Shown here: one piece after another, positions 36,383 through 47,036 of the stretch
How the letters are laid out: each line of letters starts with the position of its first letter
Numbering within the stretch: the first letter of the stretch is position 1
NCBI GenBank assembly: GCA_015200025.1
Contig: CP054186.1
Coordinates: 2,244,001 to 2,308,000 of the forward strand
From: Phycisphaeraceae bacterium
GTDB lineage: Bacteria > Planctomycetota > Phycisphaerae > Phycisphaerales > UBA1924
Length of the DNA: 64,000 nt
Reading direction: 5' to 3'
The notes under the pieces: model-generated
What the model was told of the DNA's origin: nothing
Databases searched by the model: none
What the model saw: the letters and a program-made list of their open reading frames with translations, nothing else
Made by a program: the position numbers and the translations under genes

Positions 36383-39300
36383 CCTTCCGCGGCTTCTCAG
36401 CCGCGGCCCCATTGAAGCCGCGGGCTCATCGAGGCCGAGCGTGAGGCCCGGCAGCCTTCCGCGGCTTCTCAGCCGCGGCCCCATTGAAGCATCGACTCGG
36501 GATGGCGCACCCACGACGTCTACGACCCTTCCGCGGCTTCTCAGCCGCGGCCCCATTGAAGCCCCTTCGCTCGCGGAACCCCGCCGCGCTCCTCACCCTT
36601 CCGCGGCTTCTCAGCCGCGGCCCCATTGAAGCGCCGCCGAACTCGCCGTGATGGCCGCCGACGTCGACCTTCCGCGGCTTCTCAGCCGCGGCCCCATTGA
36701 AGCGAGCCGGCGGAGCTCGAAGGCGTCGAGGGTGACGACCCTTCCGCGGCTTCTCAGCCGCGGCCCCATTGAAGCCCGCCGCCGGCCCCGCCGTACGACG
36801 AGGACCCCGCCACCTTCCGCGGCTTCTCAGCCGCGGCCCCATTGAAGCGTTTCTAAGGGTACAAGTGAAGTGCCGAGTTCTTCCTTCCGCGGCTTCTCAG
36901 CCGCGGCCCCATTGAAGCTTCAGCCCCGCGACCTTCTGGACCAGGTCCGAACGCCCTTCCGCGGCTTCTCAGCCGCGGCCCCATTGAAGCTACAGGGTCG
37001 CCATGGGTCTACTCCTCGCCGGGCGGCCTTCCGCGGCTTCTCAGCCGCGGCCCCATTGAAGCATGAACCGCACGTGCTCGCTCGCCGATCTCCAAGCCCT
37101 TCCGCGGCTTCTCAGCCGCGGCCCCATTGAAGCATGATCGACGGTTCGAGATACGTCCCGATCCGAGCCCTTCCGCGGCTTCTCAGCCGCGGCCCCATTG
37201 AAGCGAGAGCATCGCGACCGCCGCGACGAACGCGCCCCGCCTTCCGCGGCTTCTCAGCCGCGGCCCCATTGAAGCGCGGCTCCACCGTTCCGAGAGTCAC
37301 CGCCGCGACATCCTTCCGCGGCTTCTCAGCCGCGGCCCCATTGAAGCATGGCGGGGCGCACGGCCGACCCGTCCACGGTCACCCTTCCGCGGCTTCTCAG
37401 CCGCGGCCCCATTGAAGCTGCCTCACCTGGTGTCTCCGAGTTGTGGGCCCAACCCTTCCGCGGCTTCTCAGCCGCGGCCCCATTGAAGCAATACTCGCCC
37501 GCCCAGCCCCAGCCGGTGTAGGACGCCCTTCCGCGGCTTCTCAGCCGCGGCCCCATTGAAGCCACGCGTCCGTTCGAGCCGCCAACCGCGCGAACCGACC
37601 TTCCGCGGCTTCTCAGCCGCGGCCCCATTGAAGCTCCTCTGGGCGCGTGCCCGAGGAGTCGATCGACGTCCTTCCGCGGCTTCTCAGCCGCGGCCCCATT
37701 GAAGCCCGTCCACCACCCCGTGGGAGGCCGTGCCAGACCACCCCTTCCGCGGCTTCTCAGCCGCGGCCCCATTGAAGCACTTTTCCTTTCTTCCGCTTTC
37801 GACTCCCTCAGTCCCTTCCGCGGCTTCTCAGCCGCGGCCCCATTGAAGCGCCGACCCGAACTTTGTGCTCACGCACCTCAAGCCTTCCGCGGCTTCTCAG
37901 CCGCGGCCCCATTGAAGCGATGCGACGACGCAGCAACGGCATCGGTCGCGTGCGCCTTCCGCGGCTTCTCAGCCGCGGCCCCATTGAAGCGCCGTCGCCG
38001 CCGCCGTCGTCGTCCTGGCCGGTCACCTTCCGCGGCTTCTCAGCCGCGGCCCCATTGAAGCTGATTGCTCGGTCATGGCCTATCCATGGTCTCGGCCTTC
38101 CGCGGCTTCTCAGCCGCGGCCCCATTGAAGCTGCTGCGGGAATTTGGGGTCGATCTGCGTGACGGACCTTCCGCGGCTTCTCAGCCGCGGCCCCATTGAA
38201 GCTCGCTCGTGACGTGCAAACGGCTGGTGGCGCTCGTCCTTCCGCGGCTTCTCAGCCGCGGCCCCATTGAAGCCTGCGCCCCGGTCCGGCGGAAACACGG
38301 GCCGGGGCCTTCCGCGGCTTCTCAGCCGCGGCCCCATTGAAGCCTGGGGATCGCGTACACGCCGTGCGTGATCGCGGCCTTCCGCGGCTTCTCAGCCGCG
38401 GCCCCATTGAAGCTGCGTGCGGAGGGCCTATGCGGACCAGCGATGAGACCCCTTCCGCGGCTTCTCAGCCGCGGCCCCATTGAAGCGGGAACACGTACGT
38501 GGGGCTGTGGTACCCCTGCTCCTTCCGCGGCTTCTCAGCCGCGGCCCCATTGAAGCGACATGACCGCACTACTCCTGCGTCTCCGACGCGTCCCTTCCGC
38601 GGCTTCTCAGCCGCGGCCCCATTGAAGCTACACGTCGTCGCTCATCGATGGCCAGTCGTCGCCCTTCCGCGGCTTCTCAGCCGCGGCCCCATTGAAGCAC
38701 CGTTTCCACCATACATTGCAACGCCGAGCTTACCCCTTCCGCGGCTTCTCAGCCGCGGCCCCATTGAAGCGCCGTGTTGACGTACTCGTCGAAGCACTGG
38801 CGCGCCCTTCCGCGGCTTCTCAGCCGCGGCCCCATTGAAGCCGGGGGGTTACCGACTGATGGCGACCCTCGCGCTCCCTTCCGCGGCTTCTCAGCCGCGG
38901 CCCCATTGAAGCTAGTCCAGCCTCGTCCAGCGTTCGGGCGTCATCACGCCCTTCCGCGGCTTCTCAGCCGCGGCCCCATTGAAGCTTGAAGAAAGTGAAG
39001 AAAGCGGTACAGAAAGTGACCCTTCCGCGGCTTCTCAGCCGCGGCCCCATTGAAGCATCGGAACCCCCCGACCTTGGCCTCGATGTTTGCCCTTCCGCGG
39101 CTTCTCAGCCGCGGCCCCATTGAAGCGTGTTCCCCCTGGGGACGTGGGTGAGTGATTCGTCCTTCCGCGGCTTCTCAGCCGCGGCCCCATTGAAGCCCCA
39201 GGCCGTGGGCGATCAGGTCGACGAACTGTGAGCCTTCCGCGGCTTCTCAGCCGCGGCCCCATTGAAGCTGTTCGTCGATGTGCGACGTCTTCGAGAAGTA

Positions 39301-40840
39301 CGACCCTTCCGCGGCTTCTCAGCCGCGGCCCCATTGAAGCGGCTCGGCGGCGATCAAGAACCCCGGCGGGCTCGAACCCTTCCGCGGCTTCTCAGCCGCG
39401 GCCCCATTGAAGCATCAACTCCGGCATCGTCAACCTGAAAATCGGCGATCCCTTCCGCGGCTTCTCAGCCGCGGCCCCATTGAAGCACGTCGAAAAAAAA
39501 CCATCGACGAATCGCGGAGCATCCTTCCGCGGCTTCTCAGCCGCGGCCCCATTGAAGCGACAACACGAGGTAGGGTTGCGACTGATCTTCGCCCTTCCGC
39601 GGCTTCTCAGCCGCGGCCCCATTGAAGCTCGACACCCTGCTCTCCGCGACCGAAGCCCGCAAGCCCTTCCGCGGCTTCTCAGCCGCGGCCCCATTGAAGC
39701 CACCGAGCCCGGCCGGGAGTGGGCGACGGACGTCTACCTTCCGCGGCTTCTCAGCCGCGGCCCCATTGAAGCGTCCTCGCGCAGCTCAAGGCCGGCGCCA
39801 CCATGGCCCTTCCGCGGCTTCTCAGCCGCGGCCCCATTGAAGCTCGTGGTCTGGCTCGTACGAATGCGATATCGACCCTTCCGCGGCTTCTCAGCCGCGG
39901 CCCCATTGAAGCTTCAGAACGCCGTACAAATAGATCTGACACCCGTTGCCTTCCGCGGCTTCTCAGCCGCGGCCCCATTGAAGCGCCCTGACCTTGTCCG
40001 CGCCCTCCGTGAACGTCGCGCCTTCCGCGGCTTCTCAGCCGCGGCCCCATTGAAGCACGAGCTGCAGTCCGAGGGATCGCGCCATTGCATCCCTTCCGCG
40101 GCTTCTCAGCCGCGGCCCCATTGAAGCTTCTGGTTTTCCGCCGCCGTTTTGATCTTCGGCTTCCTTCCGCGGCTTCTCAGCCGCGGCCCCATTGAAGCTT
40201 CGCTTCGAGCTCGGGGGGGAGCTTTCGCTTTCCCCTTCCGCGGCTTCTCAGCCGCGGCCCCATTGAAGCCATCCGAGCGGTCGGCACTGACCCCCGACTC
40301 CGGGCCTTCCGCGGCTTCTCAGCCGCGGCCCCATTGAAGCATCGACTCGACCTACGTGTTCCCGCACCTCTTCGGGCCTTCCGCGGCTTCTCAGCCGCGG
40401 CCCCATTGAAGCCGCTCGATGCCGTCGATGATTTCCGCGCACGCCTCCCTTCCGCGGCTTCTCAGCCGCGGCCCCATTGAAGCCGAACGCACGCGTGGGC
40501 GAGGTTCGGCCCCCAGATCCCTTCCGCGGCTTCTCAGCCGCGGCCCCATTGAAGCCGCGGCGAGACCGTCGTGGTCCCCTCGTCGGCCCCGCCTTCCGCG
40601 GCTTCTCAGCCGCGGCCCCATTGAAGCGGCATAATATTCGCACTCCGCCGGGCCGCAGCCCCCTTCCGCGGCTTCTCAGCCGCGGCCCCATTGAAGCGGG
40701 ATGGGCACAAAGCGGGACTCTCCCGCGGTGTACCTTCCGCGGCTTCTCAGCCGCGGCCCCATTGAAGCTCCGGGGTGTCGGCGTGGGGCCCGACGCGCGA
40801 GCCGCCTTCCGCGGCTTCTCAGCCGCGGCCCCATTGAAGC
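36383..40840 (+). CRISPR. Type I-G CRISPR array, 63 repeats and 62 spacers
   Basis: By count 63 copies of one 36-base repeat, from CCTTCCGCGG to CCATTGAAGC, with spacers of about 34-38 bases (mean about 35). All copies look identical, including the last at 40805. Inside the repeat CCGCGGC-TTCTCA-GCCGCGG forms a 7-bp stem with a 6-base loop; cutting after the stem leaves the 8-base tag ATTGAAGC. That end, and cas2 next door, set the orientation. Frames through the array give false repetitive proteins. One spacer (38986-39020) is purine-rich and low in complexity. Spacer targets could not be searched. Confidence 0.98.
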
Positions 40841-40970
40841 GTCTTGTTCGCTGTCATCAGGCGACGGCGTGATGCTGTGTGTGTGGATGCTCGAGCGCCG
40901 TGATCACGGGGTTCACGGTCGCGTGCCCGCGTTCCGGCGTGGGTTGTCGGTCGTGAGCGTGCGGAACAAG

Positions 40971-41057
<87 letters not shown>

Positions 41058-41068
41058 AAGAGTGGACG

Positions 41069-41890
41069 CTAGGGTAGCCGCGCCGGGAGGCCGGGGCGTT
41101 GGGCGGGGGGGATCGTCGCGATCAGGCGGGACGCCCATCGCCCCCCAACGACCGTCCACACCGTGAACAACCCGACGCCCACGCCGACGAGAACGTCGCT
41201 GGGCCAGTGGCTCCCCTTGTCGCTCCCGGCCACGCGGGCGAACGCCACGACGGCCACCAGCACGAGGCTCGGCACCTTCAACGCCGGGTAGAGCATCGCG
41301 AGGAACCCGCCCAGGCACGCCGCCGCCGCCGAGTGGCTCGACGGCATCGACCACAGGTCCGCCGACCCTTTCTCCCAGAAGGCCAGCGGCGAGAGCATCC
41401 CTTCGCCCGGACCCTTGGGATACAGCCCCAGCGGTCCGGTCACGAACCACGGGTCGTCGAACTTGGGCCTGGGCCGGCCCACCAGCATCTTGAGCAGCAG
41501 GCACGCCCCGCCGGTCGCGAGGGCGGCCGCGGCGAGGTCGAGCAGCCGGCGTCGGTTGTGGGGGTCGAGGAGCCAGACGGCCGCGCCGACGGCGACGAGC
41601 GAACCGATCGCGCCGAACTGCTGCCACGCGTTGAGCTCTCGCCGAAGATCCCCGCCCATCGGGATCGCCCTGAGCCACCGCGAGAGGTCGCGGTCCAGCG
41701 GGATGAGCGCGAGGCCCAGGAGGATCAGTACGGCGGGGTAGCCCCACCGCCCCCGCCCGGGGGCGGTGAGAAAGGCGTGGACCGTGGCGAGTGTCGCGCG
41801 GACCGAGGCCACGGCCACGTGCAGCGCCCGGACCACGCCGGGCAATGCCCGGTTATAGTCGCGGGCCTCCTGAACTCGTCGGCGAACCAT
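41069..41890 (-). CDS. PAP2-family lipid phosphatase
   Basis: 273 residues with about five to six transmembrane helices. The three PAP2 motifs are present: [19 protein letters not shown] and [12 protein letters not shown] (catalytic His residues). Probably dephosphorylates undecaprenyl pyrophosphate or phosphatidate at the membrane. Start ATG 41890 overlaps the divergent glycosyltransferase's start (the two ATGs share bases 41889-41890), so at least one start or promoter must lie inside the neighbour. Confidence 0.9.
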   Translation of the reverse strand: MVRRRVQEARDYNRALPGVVRALHVAVASVRATLATVHAFLTAPGRGRWGYPAVLILLGLALIPLDRDLSRWLRAIPMGGDLRRELNAWQQFGAIGSLVAVGAAVWLLDPHNRRRLLDLAAAALATGGACLLLKMLVGRPRPKFDDPWFVTGPLGLYPKGPGEGMLSPLAFWEKGSADLWSMPSSHSAAAACLGGFLAMLYPALKVPSLVLVAVVAFARVAGSDKGSHWPSDVLVGVGVGLFTVWTVVGGRWASRLIATIPPAQRPGLPARLP

Positions 41891-43715
41891 GGACACGCGG
41901 GGCAAGAGTATCGGATCGGCACGCACCACGCGGGGGAGGTCGCGCCCGTGGGCCTCGTGGTGTCCCGGCGGCCTCACGCTGCTGGTGATCTCGCTGGCGT
42001 CGCTGCTGCCAGGGCTGACCACCATCGGCGTGATCGACCGCGACGAGGCCCGCTTCGCGCAGGCGAGCCGGCAGATGTTCGAGGCCGTCTCGCTCCCGCG
42101 CGAACGGCTCGATACCCGGCTCGGGCCCTCGGGCGAGCCGCTGGGTCATCACAGCGGCGGGCTCGCCGTCCCCATGGTCCAAGACCGCCCCAGGCTCAAC
42201 AAGCCCCCGCTGATCTACTGGCTCCAGGCCGCCTCCGCGTGGCTCTTCACCGGCGGCGACCCGTCCCGCGACGCGATCTGGATGTACCGGGTCCCGAGCG
42301 TGCTGGCCGCGGCGGCGAGCGTGCTGCTGACGTGGCGCGTGGGGCTGATCTTCTTCGACCCTCGGGCCGCGTGGATGGGGGCCGCGCTCCTGGCGGTCTG
42401 CCCGCTGATCGTCTTTGACGCGCACCAGGCACGGGCGGACCAGGTCCTGCTGGCCACCGTCGTGCTGGCCCAGCTGGCCCTGGCGCGGGTGTGGCGCGGC
42501 GGCGGGATCGGCTGGGCGGCGACGCTGTGGATCGCCCTGGGCGCGTCGGTGCTCGCCAAGGGCCCGATCGGCCCGCTGATCGTGGCGTTGACCGCGGTCA
42601 CACTCGCGCTCTGGGCGGGTTCGTGGTCGTGGATCGCGCGGGCGCGCCCGTGGCTGGGGGGCGTGATCCTTGCGGTGTGCGTGACGCCGTGGCTCTGGGC
42701 GGTCGCCGACGCGGTCGGGCTGGCCCGGTACGCGGGATTGGTTTGGCGCGAGACGATGGGTCGGGCCGCGGGGTCGAGCGAGGGGCATTGGGGGCCGCCC
42801 GGGTTGCACGCCGCCGCCGCCGCCGTGCTGTTCTGGCCCGGGAGCCTGATGGCGGTCGCGGGCGTCGCTCGGGCGTGGAAGGCCGCCCGTGCGGCCACGC
42901 CCGTCGATGCCCCCGGCCCGCCGGGGGGCGCGGTCGCACGGCTCGTTCGTGCGGCCCGGCGTGCCGCGTTCGAGCCTCGCCGCGGATGCCCGGGCGAGGT
43001 GTTCACGCTCGCATGGCTGCTGCCCGCGTGGCTCTTCTTCGAGCTCTTCGGCGCGAAGCTCGCGCACTACGTGATGCCGATGTACCCCGCGCTGGCGTTG
43101 CTGGGCGCCCGCGCGTTGCTCGCGTCGCGCCCCGGGCCCGTCGCGCTGGGCCGCATCGCTTGGGGCGGGTGGGTCGTCATCGGGCTGTGCCTCGCCGGGG
43201 CGACGGCGTACTTCACGTGGGACGCCGGACTCGGGCCGGCGATGTCGACCGCGATGGTCGCCCTCGCCGCCGCCTCGGCCCTGGTGTTCGTGGCCGCCGC
43301 ACGGCGGTCCCCGACGCGCACCCACGCCGTCGCCCTCGCCGCCGCCGCGTGGGTCGTCCTGGGCGGGTGCTTCCTCCGGTGGGTCGCGCCCGCGTGGCTC
43401 CCCGGGTCGGCCACGCGCGCCATGGCGCCGTGGCTCGGCGGGCATCATCCTGTGGCCACCACCGCGTGGCGCGACAGCCTGGTCTTCCAGTCACGCGGAC
43501 GCCTGGAAGGCGTCGAGGCGTCGGACGCCCCTCGCTGGGCCGGGGACCACCCCGGCGGCGTGATCATCCTCAGGGACGCGTCCCCGTCGTCGCTGGCGGC
43601 CCTTGATTCCATGGGGTGGCGGAGCGTCCTCTCGCACCGGGCCGTCACGCTCGAACGGGCCGAACGCGGCTTGTGGATCGTTCTCGTCGGCCCGGGCCAC
43701 GCCGCATCGCCGTGA
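41889..43715 (+). CDS. ArnT/PMT-like GT83 membrane glycosyltransferase
   Basis: 608 residues with roughly 11-12 transmembrane helices. The first periplasmic loop has DRDEARFAQ, the metal/catalytic DExR motif of ArnT-like transferases, then RLNKPPLIYW (the KPPL box). These enzymes move a sugar from a polyprenyl phosphate to lipid A or another envelope acceptor. Divergent from a PAP2 phosphatase, which may recycle the same lipid carrier. Confidence 0.85.
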   Translation: MDTRGKSIGSARTTRGRSRPWASWCPGGLTLLVISLASLLPGLTTIGVIDRDEARFAQASRQMFEAVSLPRERLDTRLGPSGEPLGHHSGGLAVPMVQDRPRLNKPPLIYWLQAASAWLFTGGDPSRDAIWMYRVPSVLAAAASVLLTWRVGLIFFDPRAAWMGAALLAVCPLIVFDAHQARADQVLLATVVLAQLALARVWRGGGIGWAATLWIALGASVLAKGPIGPLIVALTAVTLALWAGSWSWIARARPWLGGVILAVCVTPWLWAVADAVGLARYAGLVWRETMGRAAGSSEGHWGPPGLHAAAAAVLFWPGSLMAVAGVARAWKAARAATPVDAPGPPGGAVARLVRAARRAAFEPRRGCPGEVFTLAWLLPAWLFFELFGAKLAHYVMPMYPALALLGARALLASRPGPVALGRIAWGGWVVIGLCLAGATAYFTWDAGLGPAMSTAMVALAAASALVFVAAARRSPTRTHAVALAAAAWVVLGGCFLRWVAPAWLPGSATRAMAPWLGGHHPVATTAWRDSLVFQSRGRLEGVEASDAPRWAGDHPGGVIILRDASPSSLAALDSMGWRSVLSHRAVTLERAERGLWIVLVGPGHAASP

Positions 43716-43742
43716 TGTATCATCCGGGGCGAGGGCTTTATC

Positions 43743-44933
43743 ATGCCGGAACAGAACCCGCTCGGGACCCGCGTCATCCTCTCTTGGTCGGACCTCACCG
43801 CGGGCCTGATCTGGCCCAAACTCCTCCGCTCCTCGGCCTTGGCCCTGCGCCCGGACCGCATCTTCGTCGCGTTCATCGCCGTCGTGGTCATGGGCGTGCT
43901 CTTCAGCATCCCCGCGCCCTGGGGTGAGCACCAGAGCGTCCGCGACCTCTGGGGCGGCGCCGCCCGGGGCATCCCGGTCATGCCGTCGGCGGGCGACGCG
44001 TTCTCCGGGCCCGCCGGCGACATCGTCGGCGCCTCCGCCGCCCTGGCCAACCCGCTGGTCGCCGTCGCGCTCGCCCCGGCGTACATGCTCTGGGAGCACC
44101 CCTGGCACGCGCTGCTCTTCGGGCTCCCGGCGCTGATCGTCGCCGGGCTCGCGGGCGTCGCCGTCGCACGCATGGCGGCCTGCGAGTTCTCGCACGGGGT
44201 GATGAGCCAGTGGCCCAGCGGCGTCGGGTTCGCGCTGGCCCGCTGGCAGGCCGTCGTCGCCGCGTTGCTCATCCCGATGGCGCTCGTCTCCCTGATCGCC
44301 CTGGTGATCGCCGCGGGCGGTGCCGTGCTGCTGCGGTTCCCCGTGGTGAACATCCTCGGGGCCTTGCTCTTCCCCCTCGCGCTCGTCCTGGGGGCCCTCG
44401 CGGTCTTCCTGATCGTCGGGTTCATCTTCGGGTGGCCCATGGTCCTCCCGGCCATCGCGTGCGAGGGCAGCGAGCCGGGCCCGGGCGTGGGCGCCGCCAT
44501 CGATTCCCTCCAGCGGACCTACGCCTACGTCCCCAACAGCCCGCTGAGGCTCGCCCTCTACCTCGCGCTGCTCATCGTGCAGACGACCATCGTCGCGGGC
44601 ATCCTCGCCGCCCTCGCCGCGGGCGTGGTCACGTTCACGACCTCCGCCGCGACGGCCTGGCTCCCCGACGAGGCGGCCGACCTGATCCGCTCGGGGCACG
44701 CCCCCGACGACGCCGGCTTCACCGCCAAGACCGTCGCGGGGCTCCTCTCGTTCTGGACCTCGATCCCGCTCGTCCTCGTCGCGTCGTTCGTCTTCTCGCA
44801 GGTCTTCTGCGCCGGGACCGTGCTCTACCTCCTCATCCGCCGCGTCAACGACGGTCAGCACGAGACCGAGATCTGGATGCCCACCATGATCCCCGGGACG
44901 CAGGCGCCGCTCCCCGCCAACCCACCGGCCTGA
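43743..44933 (+). CDS. Polytopic membrane protein, unknown
   Basis: 396 residues with about six long hydrophobic segments (for example FVAFIAVVVMGVLF, VAALLIPMALVSLIALVIAAGG, LYLALLIVQTTIVAGILAALAAG). Between them WPMVLPAIACEGSEPGPGVGAAIDSLQRTYAYV is polar and probably the conserved core. I do not recognise the family. Starts 27 bases after the glycosyltransferase on the same strand, with the next small gene 15 bases on. Confidence 0.75.
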   Translation: MPEQNPLGTRVILSWSDLTAGLIWPKLLRSSALALRPDRIFVAFIAVVVMGVLFSIPAPWGEHQSVRDLWGGAARGIPVMPSAGDAFSGPAGDIVGASAALANPLVAVALAPAYMLWEHPWHALLFGLPALIVAGLAGVAVARMAACEFSHGVMSQWPSGVGFALARWQAVVAALLIPMALVSLIALVIAAGGAVLLRFPVVNILGALLFPLALVLGALAVFLIVGFIFGWPMVLPAIACEGSEPGPGVGAAIDSLQRTYAYVPNSPLRLALYLALLIVQTTIVAGILAALAAGVVTFTTSAATAWLPDEAADLIRSGHAPDDAGFTAKTVAGLLSFWTSIPLVLVASFVFSQVFCAGTVLYLLIRRVNDGQHETEIWMPTMIPGTQAPLPANPPA

Positions 44934-44948
44934 CCCCGCCGCCCGACC

Positions 44949-45260
44949 ATGACCCACACCGGCACCTTCCCTCCCGCGCCGTGCGGCGACCCCCGCGTCG
45001 CCGTCGAGATCGCCGGCGCTCTCGCCGAGTTGAGCATCATGTCGGTCACCCTGACCGACGCACGCGGCCGCGTCGCCGTCCTCCACGCCCGCCGCGACGA
45101 CCTGCCCGCCGCCCTGGCCGTGCTCACGGGTTCGGGCGGGGGACGTCTCGACGCGTGCGCCGCCGGCACGACGATCGCCGTCGAACTCGCGCCGGGCCAG
45201 CCCTGGCGGTGGTCCGCCGGCGACCCGGAGGCCGCCCGACGGTTCGCCCGGATCGTGTGA
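44949..45260 (+). CDS. Small hypothetical protein
   Basis: 103 residues, no family recognised. Composition and third-position GC fit a real gene. It reads as one alpha/beta domain (VEIAGALAELSIMSVTLTDARGRVAVLHARRDDLPAALAVLTG), without membrane segments or cysteine motifs. Follows the membrane protein in the same direction, convergent with the metallopeptidase gene. Confidence 0.6.
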   Translation: MTHTGTFPPAPCGDPRVAVEIAGALAELSIMSVTLTDARGRVAVLHARRDDLPAALAVLTGSGGGRLDACAAGTTIAVELAPGQPWRWSAGDPEAARRFARIV

Positions 45261-45273
45261 CCCGCGGGGCTGA

Positions 45274-45681
45274 TCAGTCGTACCCGAGCCGCTCGAGGTC
45301 GTCCTCGTCGAGCCCGAAGTGGTGCCCGATCTCGTGCAGCAGGGTGACCATGATCTCCTCGTACACGGCGTCGTCGGCCCCGTCGCCCTCGAACCCCCCC
45401 GCGAGGTCGATGATCCCCTCGCGGAAGAGGTGGATGTCGCTGGGCAGGTCGTCCCGCGTCACGCTGCGTTCGGTCAGGGCGGTCCCCGTGTGCAGTCCGC
45501 ACAACTCCGACGCCGCCGCCGTATCGTCGGGCGGGATGCCCAAGCTCCGCAGCATCTCGGGCGTGGGGCGGTCCAGGACGATCACGGGGACCTCCTCGAT
45601 CAGTTCGCGCAGCGACGGGGGGAGGTCCTCGATCGCCTCTTCCATCAACGCGTCGAATCTCGCGCGCTCTCGGTCGTTCAT
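45274..45681 (-). CDS. Minimal metallopeptidase (HEIGHHFG zincin)
   Basis: 135 residues. The active-site region near the C-terminus reads HEIGHHFGLDEDDLERLGYD, the extended HExxHxxG...D form of the small MMP-like zincin family. The N-terminus, RFDALMEEAIEDLPPSLRELIEEVPVIVLD, also matches that family. Cytoplasmic; substrate unknown. Its start overlaps the stop of the upstream zinc-ribbon membrane protein (ATGA). Confidence 0.88.
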   Translation of the reverse strand: MNDRERARFDALMEEAIEDLPPSLRELIEEVPVIVLDRPTPEMLRSLGIPPDDTAAASELCGLHTGTALTERSVTRDDLPSDIHLFREGIIDLAGGFEGDGADDAVYEEIMVTLLHEIGHHFGLDEDDLERLGYD

Positions 45682-46649
45682 GGCGAACGCTCGTCCCCGG
45701 TCCCGTACAGCACCTGCCGGATCCCCAAAGGCGGGCTCACGATCACCCGCGCCACCCGCGTCACGTCCACCATCACCCCGGCCAGCCCGAGCGTGAACAG
45801 CATCGAGCCCACCGCGATCACGATCAGCCCGATCGTCCCCAGGAGGTCCCCCAGACCCCCGACGGCCATCAGCCTCAACGCGTCCCCCGCCGACGCGATC
45901 CCCAACGCCCCGACCATCACCAGCATCGTCTGGCGGTCGACCCGGCCCGACCGCATCACGAGCGATCGGCTCCCCAGCAGCCTCGCGTTGGGGCGGACCC
46001 CCATGATCGTGATCGCCGCGAAGAACGCGATCCCGAGCCGGATCAGCGTCCGCATCTCCGAGACCTCGTCCCGCCCCATGAAGGGCATCGTCGAGAGCCG
46101 ATCGACGTTCGCGTGGAGGATCAGCATCAGGTACGCCAGCGGGATGTACGCCGCCACCCCGACCCCCGCCGCCACCGACGCCACCGGCGCGATCCCCCCG
46201 TGCGGGCGGATGAGCGCCAACGCCCCGACGCCCGAGACCGCCACCCCGGCCGCGGGCACCGCCCCGAACCACTCGGGCACCGCGAGGTCCACCCCGATCA
46301 TCGACGCCAGCTCCGCCCCCCGCAGCCACCACACCGCCGCCGCCGCCGCCACCGCGCCCGCGCCCCACAGGACGACCAGCGACGCGATCACCCGCGGGAA
46401 GGCGATGGGGCGCAGCTCTTCCGCGAACGGGTCCACCATCGCCAGGATCGTCCCTCGCACCGGCGTCCCGCACTCCGGGCACACCGCGCGCACCGACAAC
46501 CCGCGGAGGTTGTACCCGCACCGGGCGCACGGGAGCGTCCCCTGCAACTCGCGCGCGAGCACGTCGCCACCCGGTGGGGCGTCCGCCCCCACGCCGTGCC
46601 CGGCCCCGGTTTCACCACGGGGGCGTTCTCGTTCCGTCCCTTCCGTCAA
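45678..46649 (-). CDS. Zinc-ribbon membrane protein
   Basis: 323 residues. An N-terminal zinc ribbon (LPCARCGYNLRGL ... VCPECG, residues ~40-62) is followed by about six transmembrane helices. The CGYNLRGL type is frequent in planctomycetes; function unknown. Co-translated with the minimal metallopeptidase. The protein at 17581 carries a similar ribbon. Confidence 0.75.
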   Translation of the reverse strand: MTEGTERERPRGETGAGHGVGADAPPGGDVLARELQGTLPCARCGYNLRGLSVRAVCPECGTPVRGTILAMVDPFAEELRPIAFPRVIASLVVLWGAGAVAAAAAVWWLRGAELASMIGVDLAVPEWFGAVPAAGVAVSGVGALALIRPHGGIAPVASVAAGVGVAAYIPLAYLMLILHANVDRLSTMPFMGRDEVSEMRTLIRLGIAFFAAITIMGVRPNARLLGSRSLVMRSGRVDRQTMLVMVGALGIASAGDALRLMAVGGLGDLLGTIGLIVIAVGSMLFTLGLAGVMVDVTRVARVIVSPPLGIRQVLYGTGDERSP

Positions 46650-46769
46650 CGCCGGCTCCTGCCCCTCCCGTCCCCGACACGCGGGGAGTGTACTGGCACC
46701 CCCACCGGCACGCTACCCTCTCGATTCACCTCGGGGCTTGGTCCGAGAGCCCCGCCGGAGATTCGCCCG

Positions 46770-47036
46770 ATGCCCAGGATCGTCCGGCTCCACGCCACCG
46801 GCCCCGTCAAGATCGAGCCCGGGCGCGAGAAGCCGCTCTGGGTCTGCGCCTGCGGCCTCTCGAAGACGTTCCCCTTCTGCGACGGGAGCCATAAACTCAC
46901 CGCCGCCAAGGAAGACCCGCAACGCCTCTACCGCTACGACCCCGCGACGCTCGCCGTCGTGAGCGATCAGCCCGAGCATCAGCCGCCCGTTCAGCCCACC
47001 CCGGACCCCACCGGCCCGTCTCACGCCGGCGGCTGA
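46770..47036 (+). CDS. CDGSH-type 2Fe-2S protein
   Basis: 88 residues from ATG 46770, GGAG eight bases upstream. CACGLSKTFPFCDGSH is the full CDGSH signature (three Cys and one His bind 2Fe-2S). Single-motif, soluble form, with a Pro-rich tail. Probably redox or cluster transfer. The last 16 bases overlap the 3' end of the convergent dehydrogenase. Confidence 0.92.
   Translation: MPRIVRLHATGPVKIEPGREKPLWVCACGLSKTFPFCDGSHKLTAAKEDPQRLYRYDPATLAVVSDQPEHQPPVQPTPDPTGPSHAGG

Noticed and set aside
36228-40872. Many open frames with repeats such as RGFSAAAPLK, LPRLLSRGPIEA or FNGAAAEKPRK
   Set aside because: They are translations of the CRISPR repeat in each frame, not proteins.
40841-40970. Leader or promoter at the right end of the array
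   Set aside because: The repeat's tag end and cas2 place the leader on the left, and nothing leader-like is seen here.
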